From assembly GCA_041396125.1 (NCBI GenBank), contig JAWKZG010000013.1:62001-126000 (forward strand): a stretch of DNA of 64,000 nucleotides. The letters run 5' to 3'. Position numbers and translations under genes: made by a program. The notes beneath the pieces are model-generated. The model searched no databases and was not told where the DNA came from. It saw only the letters and a program-made list of their open reading frames with translations. Source of the DNA: JAWKZG01 sp041396125. Its GTDB lineage: Bacteria > Pseudomonadota > Gammaproteobacteria > Competibacterales > Competibacteraceae. Positions 57,766 through 64,000 of the stretch are shown piece by piece; the first letter of the stretch is position 1; every line of letters starts with the position of its first letter.

Positions 57766-58552
57766 CTAATGCATGTAAATGCCGCCGTTGACATCGATCA
57801 CGGCACCGTTCACATAGCTGGCCATCGCGCTGGGCCAGAAACACCACTACCTGAGCCACTTCCGCCGGTGCTCCGAAGCGTCCGCTGGGAATGGTCGACT
57901 TGGGTTGTTGCTCCCAGTCGTCGCCGAATTTGCCAATAGTCACATCGGTTTCGATGATGCCGGGGCGACCGCGTTGGCGCGTATGCCGGCTTCGGTCCCA
58001 GCTCCGCGCACAGGCGCGAGTGAAGCTGATCAAACCGCCTTTGGAGGTCGCATAATGGGCGCTGCCCAGCAGCCCACCGCCCCGATAGGCGGCCATGGAG
58101 GCAATATTAACGATGCCGGGGGACGTCTGCGGTGATTCCTGCGCAGACTGTTTCAGCGCCGCCAGGGCAGCCTGGGTCATATGCACCGCCCCCAGCAGAT
58201 TGATCTCAAGCATCTGCCGGAATTCACGGTCGCTGATCTGATCCAGCGGAGCCGCTCCGACAATACCGGCGTTATTGATCAACAGATCCAGACCGCCCAG
58301 TGTTGCCGTGGCCGACTGTACCGCCTGGCGGCAATCGTCTTCTTTTGCCACGTCGCAGGGCAGGCTGGTCCAGGGGGCGGTAGCTGACGCCGGAGCGACA
58401 TCCAGCGAGATGACCGTCGCCCCGGCCTGCTGCAAGGCATGAGCGATGGCATAACCGATACCGCGCGGGTTGGAACCCCCGGTGACGATGGCACGGCGAC
58501 CTGCCAGCAGGGTGCTCCGGGGTAGGTTCAGCGTGCTTGCGGCTGTGTTCAT
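57766..58552 (-). CDS. Short-chain dehydrogenase/reductase (small frameshifts)
   Basis: ATG 58552. NAD(P) loop AIVTGGSNPRGIGYAIAHAL, LLINNAGIVGAAPLDQISDR, catalytic S in VNIASMAAYRGGG and YATSKGG. Two compensating slips near 58010 turn the expected ARELGPEGIRANAVAPG into an unrelated stretch. A third near 57830 garbles the end; the corrected C-terminus is VNGGIYMH with TAG at 57766-57768. ~262 residues. Homologous SDRs act on hydroxy acids or sugars. It is followed 19 bp later by the IclR gene. Confidence 0.85.
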
Positions 58553-58600
58553 AATGATTGCCCTGATCTTCTGTACATAGACTTTCTATACATCATTATT

Positions 58601-58629
58601 GCTGGATTCCCGGCGGTACAGGAATCCAG
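58601..58629. repeat. Partial dispersed repeat
   Basis: CTGGATTCCCGGCGG...AGGAATCCAG forms an imperfect palindrome in the gap between the SDR and the binding-protein gene. It resembles the hairpin arms of the dispersed repeat. Confidence 0.4.
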
Positions 58630-58694
58630 TGTGAGCTGTCAGTGCTATTTCTGCGCAGGCCTGTTCCTGCGCAGGCAGCACTGGGTGTTAGGGA

Positions 58695-59906
58695 TTAGTG
58701 CAGTAAGGGGCACTCGCTGTCTTCGACCGTGCGGAACGCGTTTTCGGCCGGAATTGTGCGAACCGTATTGTAGTAATCCCAGCGCTGGCTGGATTCAGCC
58801 GGGGTTTTGACCTGGAACAGGTACATGTCCCGCATTACCCGGCCATCAGCCCGGATACGGCCATCTGTGGTCATCAGATCATTGATCGGGGTGTTTTTCA
58901 TCTGTTCCAGCACCGGCCCGGCGGCATCGCCGCCTACGGCTTTGATCGCATTCAGATAATGCAGAGTGGCACCGTAATCACTGGCGTGCAGCATGGTGGG
59001 CATGCGGCCGGTGCGCTCTGCGAAACGTTCGCTCCATTGCCGGGTGGTGTCGTTCTGGTCCCAGTAAAAGGCTTCCACCAGGTTAACGCCCTGCGCGGCG
59101 TCCAGTCCAATGCTGTCCACATCCGTGATAAAAAACAGCAGTGCCGCCAGTTGCTGACCGGCTTCGGTAATGCCGAACTCTCGCGCCTGTTTAATGCTGT
59201 TGACGGTATCGCCGCTGCCATTGGCCAGCCCGATGACCTGCGCTTGCGAGGCCTGCGCCTGCAACAGGAATGAGGAAAAATCAGCGTTGGAAATCGGATG
59301 CCGGACCGAGCCGAGCACTTCGCCGCCACGGCTTTTCACGACAGCGGCAGCATCGCGCTCCAGCGCATGCCCGAACGCATAATCGGAGGTCAGGAAGAAC
59401 CAGGTTTTGCCGCCATTATCGAGCATGCCCGAAGCCACCCCGCTGGCCAGCGCGTAGGTGTCGTAAGTCCAGTGAATGCCGTTGGGTGAGCAGGCCTTGC
59501 CGGTCAGATCGGATGAGCCGGAGCTGGTAAAAATGGCAATGCGATCCATCTGCCGGGTCAGATCCTGTACGGCCAGCGCAATGGCGGAATTCGGTACATC
59601 CAGAATCAGATCGACCTGATCCTGCTCGTACCATTTACGGGCAATGCCCAAGCCGATATCAACCTTATTCTGGTGATCGGCACTGATGACTTCGATGGGC
59701 TTGCCCAGTACTGTGCCGCCGAAATCCTCGATAGCCATTTCTACCGCAGTAACCGCATCGCGCCCGGACAGGTCCGCCATCATGCCGGACTGATCATTCA
59801 GAATGCCGATTTTGACCACGTCATCCGATATCTGTGCCTGTACCGGCAGGCTAAACAGGGCTGCTGCGACAGCGCCAGTAAGCAGTGTTTTATGAAAAGC
59901 AATCAT
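58695..59906 (-). CDS. HAAT-family periplasmic substrate-binding protein
   Basis: 403 intact residues with signal peptide (LLTGAVAAALFSLPVQAQ). KIGILNDQSGMMADLSGRDA VTAVEMAIEDFGG and IEVISADHQNKVDIGLGIAR KWYEQDQVDLILDVPNS are typical of LivK-like receptors of the group that binds aromatic or other carboxylates. The later PTMLHASDYGATLHYLNAIK and GRVMRDMYLFQVKTPAESSQ are also characteristic. TGGAG lies before the ATG. It serves the LivGFHM set encoded divergently at 61.3-64 kb. Confidence 0.93.
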   Translation of the reverse strand: MIAFHKTLLTGAVAAALFSLPVQAQISDDVVKIGILNDQSGMMADLSGRDAVTAVEMAIEDFGGTVLGKPIEVISADHQNKVDIGLGIARKWYEQDQVDLILDVPNSAIALAVQDLTRQMDRIAIFTSSGSSDLTGKACSPNGIHWTYDTYALASGVASGMLDNGGKTWFFLTSDYAFGHALERDAAAVVKSRGGEVLGSVRHPISNADFSSFLLQAQASQAQVIGLANGSGDTVNSIKQAREFGITEAGQQLAALLFFITDVDSIGLDAAQGVNLVEAFYWDQNDTTRQWSERFAERTGRMPTMLHASDYGATLHYLNAIKAVGGDAAGPVLEQMKNTPINDLMTTDGRIRADGRVMRDMYLFQVKTPAESSQRWDYYNTVRTIPAENAFRTVEDSECPLLH

Positions 59907-59955
59907 AGTGTTCTCCAGTGGTGATTGGTTATGCAGAGTGAACGGCGGGGTTGCC

Positions 59956-60354
59956 TTATTCGAGCTTTTGCCCTGTGAACTGATCCAGAAAAATATTGGG
60001 TTTCAGGAAAAATGACAGCACCAGCGCACCGTTGGGTGAGGTAGCAACATGCCGGTTGCCCTGTGGCCGCCAGACATATTGGCCAGCCCGACATTCACCT
60101 TCTTCATCGACGATGGACCCTTCCAGCACATAGGTCTGCTCGACCTCGACATGCTCGTGCAGTGGCAGGCGGGTGCCGGGTTGCCAGCGAAACAGGGCTG
60201 TCAGCAAACCGGTTTCCTTGTCCTGTAACAGTATCTTCATGTCGATACCTTCCACCTGGGTAGGTTTCCAGGGCAGCGCATCGACATCCAGATAACGTGA
60301 ATCCAAAGGCCCATAGCGATCCGCATCGGGCATACCGGGAGTGTGTAGTGACAT
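59956..60354 (-). CDS. Cupin-domain protein
   Basis: 132 residues. The metal-binding cupin motifs are PLHEHVEVEQTYVLEG (HxH...E) and YVWRPQGNRHVA (terminal histidine). AGGAGG six bases before the ATG. Related single-cupin proteins (ChrR-like or acetylacetone dioxygenase-like) catalyse oxygenase or isomerase reactions or sense ligands. It sits 49 bp upstream of the binding-protein gene on the same strand, so it probably acts on the imported compound. Confidence 0.87.
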   Translation of the reverse strand: MSLHTPGMPDADRYGPLDSRYLDVDALPWKPTQVEGIDMKILLQDKETGLLTALFRWQPGTRLPLHEHVEVEQTYVLEGSIVDEEGECRAGQYVWRPQGNRHVATSPNGALVLSFFLKPNIFLDQFTGQKLE

Positions 60355-60487
60355 CTGTTGCCTCCTGATGATTGGGGTGGGGTATGCGAAATTTTAAAAA
60401 TCTCACAAAATGATTTTTTTCATATTGCAATTAAATTGAATATTATCGTAATGTGATAAAATTGCAAATGCAAATTTGGAGGAGTTC
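60355..60487. promoter_or_regulatory. Divergent promoter region, cupin/SDR
   Basis: An AT-rich 133-bp region with ATTGCAAT (60424-60431, palindromic) and the word TGCAAATT (60469-60476), which also occurs at 55803-55810 and, inverted, at 52757-52764 and 55828-55835. It probably carries promoters for both transcripts and a shared operator. Confidence 0.5.
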
Positions 60488-61266
60488 ATGAATACCAACT
60501 ATCTGACCCGGCAGTTCGGCCTGACCGGTCGAACCGCACTGGTAACCGGCTCGGCCCGCGGGCTTGGCCTGGGGATTGCGCAGGCTCTGGGGCGGGCCGG
60601 AGCGCGCGTAATTCTGTGTGATGTCATGCCGCAGGTGGAGCAAAGCGCGGTCGATCTGGCCGCTGAGGACAGCTGCAGTACCCGTGCCGCCTGTGTTGAC
60701 ATTACGGATCGCCCTGCTGTGGACACGCTGGCCAGCGAACTGGCCGAAGCGGGCTGGGTGCCGGATTTACTGATCAATAACGCCGGTGTGCAACATCGCA
60801 GTGCCTTCGAATCCTTCCCGGCCAGCGACTGGGAGCGTGTCATGGCGGTGCATCTCGGCGGTGCCGTGAACATCACTCAGGCGTTTTGCCGGGCCTGCGG
60901 GCCAGCGGCAACGGGCGCATTATCATGATGTCCTCGGTGGCGGCATTTGCATCCATTGGTCATATCGCTGCTTATTCCTCCGCCAAAGGCGCGCTGGCTG
61001 CACTGACCCGCACCCTGGCGGTAGAGCTGGCAGCGGATGGCATCACCTGTAACGCCCTGGCACCGGGCTTTTTTCGAACAGACTTCACCCAGGCGCTGCA
61101 TGACGACCCGGCCTTCAGCGCGCAGTTATCCCATAAAGTGCCCTTAGGCCGCTGGGGCCAGGCGGAAGAACTCGGCCCGGTGGTGGTGTTTCTGTGTTCG
61201 GCCGCCGCCTCTTTTATTAATGGCCATGTGCTCAGCGTCGATGGCGGCCTGCTGGCCAAAATGTGA
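60488..61266 (+). pseudogene. Short-chain dehydrogenase/reductase (one frameshift)
   Basis: ATG 60488 behind GGAGGAG. FGLTGRTALVTGSARGLGLG, LINNAGVQHRSAFE, then a shift near 60895 to RIIMMSSVAAFASIGHIAAY SSAKGAL, with the catalytic S and YSSAK, and CNALAPGFFRTDFTQALHDD. The end INGHVLSVDGGLLAKM is complete. ~259 residues, FabG/gluconate-5-dehydrogenase-like. It shares its last codons with a possible GTG start of the next gene (GTGA). Confidence 0.88.
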
Positions 61267-61277
61267 GCGGGACAACG

Positions 61278-62033
61278 ATGAACGAACTGGCAGTGTCAGC
61301 GCACGGGCTGACTAAGCGTTTTGGCGGTTTTACGGCGGTCGATCAGGTCGATCTGGCTGTTAAAACCGGTACTATCCATGCACTGATCGGTCCGAACGGG
61401 GCCGGCAAAACCACAGTTTTTAATCTGCTGACCCGGTTTCTGGAACCGGATCAGGGCAGTATTTCCTTTTTTGGCAAATCCGCCACCCGCCTGCGGGCCG
61501 AGCAGATCGCGAACCGGGGGGTGGTGCGCTCATTCCAGATTTCCGCCGTATTTCTGGGCCTGACAGCCTTGCAGAATGTCCGGGTTCCTCTGCAGCGGGC
61601 AACAGGAACGTATTATCAGTTCTGGCGCAGCGGTCGCATGTTGCGGCAACTGGACGAACAGGCGATGGCCTTGCTGGAATCCGTGCAGCTTGAACGCTGG
61701 GCGCATGTGCGGGCTGCCGAGCTGCCGTACGGGCGTAAACGGGCGCTGGAATTTGCCATGACCCTGGCGCTGCAGCCACGTCTGTTACTGCTGGACGAGC
61801 CAATGGCAGGGCTGGGGCGGGAGGATATCGAACGGGTCTCTGCACTGATCCGGACCTTTGCCCAGGAGCGCACCATTCTGATGGTCGAGCACAATCTGTC
61901 GGTGGTGGCGGCGCTATCGGATGTGATCACAGTATTGCAACGCGGCCGCATTCTGGCGGAAGGGCCCTATACCGAAATTGCCAACGATCCGCGAGTTATT
62001 GAAGCCTATCTGGGCACCGAGGTGGACGCATGA
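61278..62033 (+). CDS. livG: livG, HAAT-family ABC transporter ATPase
   Basis: 251 residues. Walker A LIGPNGAGKTTVFNLLTRFL, the LivG-type VVRSFQISAVFLGLTALQNV, signature region ELPYGRKRALEFAMTLAL, Walker B LLLLDEPMAGL and ILMVEHNLSVVAALSD. ATG 61278 is preferred, but GTG 61263 overlaps the SDR stop and would be coupled. Its stop overlaps livF (ATGA). Confidence 0.93.
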   Translation: MNELAVSAHGLTKRFGGFTAVDQVDLAVKTGTIHALIGPNGAGKTTVFNLLTRFLEPDQGSISFFGKSATRLRAEQIANRGVVRSFQISAVFLGLTALQNVRVPLQRATGTYYQFWRSGRMLRQLDEQAMALLESVQLERWAHVRAAELPYGRKRALEFAMTLALQPRLLLLDEPMAGLGREDIERVSALIRTFAQERTILMVEHNLSVVAALSDVITVLQRGRILAEGPYTEIANDPRVIEAYLGTEVDA

Positions 62034-62752
62034 CAAGCACCCCTATAGAGGTCAGTGATCTGCATGCCTGGTATGGCGAAAGCCATGTGTTGCAGGGCGT
62101 TTCGTTTAACGCGCACAGTGGTGAGGTGATCACCATACTCGGTCGCAACGGTGCCGGTAAAACCACCACATTGCGCAGCATCATGGGTATGTTGCCGCAG
62201 CGCCAGGGCTCTATTCGTATTCACGGCCAGGAAAGTATCGCGCTGGCTGATTACCGCATTGCCCGGCTCGGGATCGGTTATTGCCCGGAAGAGCGGGCGA
62301 TTTTCCGCAGTTTGTCAGTGCGGGAAAATCTCATGCTGCCACCACGGGTCGGCGCGTCTGCTCTCAGTGTGGAGGATATTCTGGCACTGTTTCCCAATCT
62401 GCAGGAGCGCTGGACGAGCGGCGGTGGCAATCTTTCCGGCGGCGAGCAGCAGATGCTGGCGATTGGCCGCATTTTGCGAACCGGCGCTTCGCTGATTTTG
62501 CTCGATGAACCGACTGAAGGGCTGGCACCGGTCATCGTGCAGCAGATTGGCGCTGCCATCCGGGCACTAAAAGAACGAGGCTTGACCATCATTCTGGTAG
62601 AGCAGAATTTCCGCTTTGCGATGACCGTCGCTGACCGGCATTACGTGATGGAAAACGGCCAGGTGGTGGATCAACTGACCAACACTGAAGCCCGCCAGCA
62701 TACCGAACGATTGCGTCAGGTACTGGGGCGTATAAGAGGCAACAGACAATGA
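62030..62752 (+). CDS. livF: livF, HAAT-family ABC transporter ATPase
   Basis: 240 residues. Walker A ILGRNGAGKTTTLRSIMGML, LGIGYCPEERAIFRSLSVRE, signature NLSGGEQQMLAIGRILRTG, Walker B LILLDEPTEGLAP and IILVEQNFRFAMTVADR. It overlaps both neighbours by 4 bp (ATGA). The second ATPase of this importer. Confidence 0.94.
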   Translation: MTSTPIEVSDLHAWYGESHVLQGVSFNAHSGEVITILGRNGAGKTTTLRSIMGMLPQRQGSIRIHGQESIALADYRIARLGIGYCPEERAIFRSLSVRENLMLPPRVGASALSVEDILALFPNLQERWTSGGGNLSGGEQQMLAIGRILRTGASLILLDEPTEGLAPVIVQQIGAAIRALKERGLTIILVEQNFRFAMTVADRHYVMENGQVVDQLTNTEARQHTERLRQVLGRIRGNRQ

Positions 62753-63768
62753 TTGATATTTTGGGAATTCCCGTACAGGTCCTGCTGGGGCAGCTGATGC
62801 TGGGCCTGATAAACGGTGCTTTTTATGCGACCTTGTCGCTGGGGCTGGCTGTGATTTTCGGCTTGCTCAATATTATTAACTTCGCCCATGGCGCACTGTA
62901 TACCGCCGGCGCTTTTGTCGCCTGGATGCTGTTGAACTATCTCGGGATAAATTATTGGGGAGCTCTGCTGCTGGTGCCGATCGTGGTCGGCCTGCTGGGT
63001 ATGCTGCTGGAGTGGCTGCTGTTGCGGCGGACCTACCGGATGGATCATTTGTACGGTCTGTTGCTGACCTTCGGTTTGGCACTGGTGATCGAGGGCGCAT
63101 TTCGGCAGATGTACGGCGTCAGTGGTTTGCCGTATTCCATTCCACAGGCTCTGAGCGGCGGTATTAATCTGGGCTTCATGTACCTGCCGTTTTACCGGGC
63201 CTGGGTTATTGTCGCCTCGTTACTGGTTTGCCTGGGGGTGTGGTTACTGATCGAGCGCACCCGGCTGGGGGCCAATCTGCGGGCGGCGACAGAAAACCCG
63301 GCGATGGTCAAAGCCTTCGGTATCAACGTACCGGTGCTGATCCGCCTGACTTACGGTCTCGGTGTTGCGCTGGCGGCATTTGCCGGTGTGCTGGCCGCGC
63401 CGATTTATCAGGTCAATCCGCTGATGGGCTCCAATCTGATCGTGGTGGTGTTTGCGGTGGTGGTGATTGGTGGCATGGGCTCGATCATGGGTGCCATTGT
63501 GGCGGGGTTCGGGCTCGGCATTGTGGAAGGACTGACCAAGGTGTTTTATCCGGAGGCGTCCAATTTCATTATCTTTGTGATCATGGCTATTGTGTTGCTG
63601 CTGAAACCGGCTGGTCTGTTCGGTCGTCCGCTGCAGGTGCAAAACAGCATGGCGGCGGAAGCCTTGCGGCAGCCGGTAGCGCTGTCGCCCGCGCTGCGCT
63701 GGTTTGGCGGCGGCCTGCTGATTCTGCTGGCGTTGCTGGGACCGCTGTTCCTGTACCCGACCTTTTGA
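62749..63768 (+). CDS. livH: livH permease, apparently fused to the start of livM
   Basis: Residues 1-290 are LivH: YATLSLGLAVIFGLLNIINF AHGALYTAGAFVAWM, then WLLIERTRLGANLRAATENP AMV and NLIVVVFAVVVIGGMGSIMG. The normal end is near GLFGRPLQVQ, but the frame continues without a stop through ALSPALRWFGGGLLILLALL GPLFLYPTF, which is the N-terminal helix of LivM. A stop then follows. The total of 339 residues exceeds the usual ~290. Adding one T to the TTTT run at 63763-63766 would join it to the following livM frame, giving a LivHM fusion. Confidence 0.88.
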   Translation: MIDILGIPVQVLLGQLMLGLINGAFYATLSLGLAVIFGLLNIINFAHGALYTAGAFVAWMLLNYLGINYWGALLLVPIVVGLLGMLLEWLLLRRTYRMDHLYGLLLTFGLALVIEGAFRQMYGVSGLPYSIPQALSGGINLGFMYLPFYRAWVIVASLLVCLGVWLLIERTRLGANLRAATENPAMVKAFGINVPVLIRLTYGLGVALAAFAGVLAAPIYQVNPLMGSNLIVVVFAVVVIGGMGSIMGAIVAGFGLGIVEGLTKVFYPEASNFIIFVIMAIVLLLKPAGLFGRPLQVQNSMAAEALRQPVALSPALRWFGGGLLILLALLGPLFLYPTF

Positions 63769-64000
63769 TGAAAGTATTGTGCTTTGCACTGTATGCGGCG
63801 GCTTTCTATCTGCTGGTCGGTTATGCCGGTCTGCTGTCTTTCGGGCATGCCGCGTTTTTCGGTACGGCGGCCTACGCCACCGGTCTGGCGATGAAACACT
63901 GGGGACTGAGCCCGGAACTGGGCCTGCTCGCCGGCACCGCTGTGTCTGCTCTGATCGGGCTGGTGTTTGGCGCGCTGGCGATTCGCCGGCAGGGGATTTA
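63768..64000 (+). CDS. livM: livM permease (partial, runs off window)
   Basis: From the ATG overlapping the livH stop (TGATG) the frame gives MKVLCFALYAAAFYLLVGYA GLLSFGHAAFFGTAAYATGL, the LivM signature. It remains open to the edge, ending ALAIRRQGI. The expected first transmembrane helix is encoded at the end of the preceding frame, so this ATG is probably internal to a LivHM fusion rather than a true start. Confidence 0.85.
   Translation, partial: MKVLCFALYAAAFYLLVGYAGLLSFGHAAFFGTAAYATGLAMKHWGLSPELGLLAGTAVSALIGLVFGALAIRRQGI

Noticed and set aside
1..64000. tRNA, rRNA or complete insertion sequence
   Set aside because: None was recognised by reading; only a short transposase helix-turn-helix fragment near 14.6 kb was seen. 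A tRNAscan or ISfinder search would settle this.

Overview
The window looks like chromosomal DNA of a free-living heterotrophic proteobacterium, possibly a gammaproteobacterium. The evidence is moderate-to-high GC by eye, Shine-Dalgarno-led ATG/GTG/TTG starts, many LysR/GntR/IclR/Lrp regulators, TctABC and branched-chain-type (HAAT) transporters, Ada, ChrA and a RES/Xre toxin-antitoxin pair. No rRNA, tRNA, CRISPR array, prophage or complete insertion sequence was recognised, so the class is inference.

Layout. 1-4.3 kb: tandem LysR genes, an aldehyde dehydrogenase and an amidohydrolase. 4.4-12.4 kb (minus): a HAAT transporter (livFGMH plus binding protein) with an alpha/beta hydrolase, an L-aspartate dehydrogenase-like gene and a HupE/UreJ-like membrane protein. 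12.5-14.9 kb: an exported beta-propeller protein and a transposase remnant. 15-21.1 kb: tctABC, an enolase-superfamily dehydratase, a GntR regulator and a divergent SMP-30-type lactonase, with paired palindromic operators in the divergent promoter; this reads as uptake and catabolism of a sugar acid or lactone. 21.1-28 kb: ada, an orphan gene between repeats, an SDR, a DUF1330 protein, a solo HsdR-N nuclease-like gene, lrgAB and many dispersed palindromic repeats. 28-39.4 kb: a dpp-type oligopeptide transporter with one sulfatase inside the operon and one upstream, then a divergent LysR and a third sulfatase; this looks like use of a sulfate ester. 39.5-46.7 kb: an EamA exporter, a ribose-type ABC transporter, chrA and a RES/Xre pair. 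46.8-52.6 kb (minus): a carbohydrate ABC operon ending in an RraA-family aldolase and a LigI-like lactonase. 52.8-55.4 kb: an NAD(P)-binding protein, a SugE/Gdx guanidinium exporter behind a guanidine-II (mini-ykkC) riboswitch, lysE and lrp. 55.4-64 kb: a triplicated repeat, a GntR gene, an IclR gene and a second HAAT system split divergently: cupin plus binding protein on the minus strand, SDR-livG-livF-livHM on the plus strand.

About 25 genes carry apparent single-base frameshifts, while motifs, operon overlaps and reading continue in neighbouring frames. At least two become perfect if one base is added to a homopolymer run. Unpolished long-read indels are the simplest explanation, although true decay cannot be excluded. 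Coordinates for these genes are given across the frameshifts, from the inferred start to the inferred stop.
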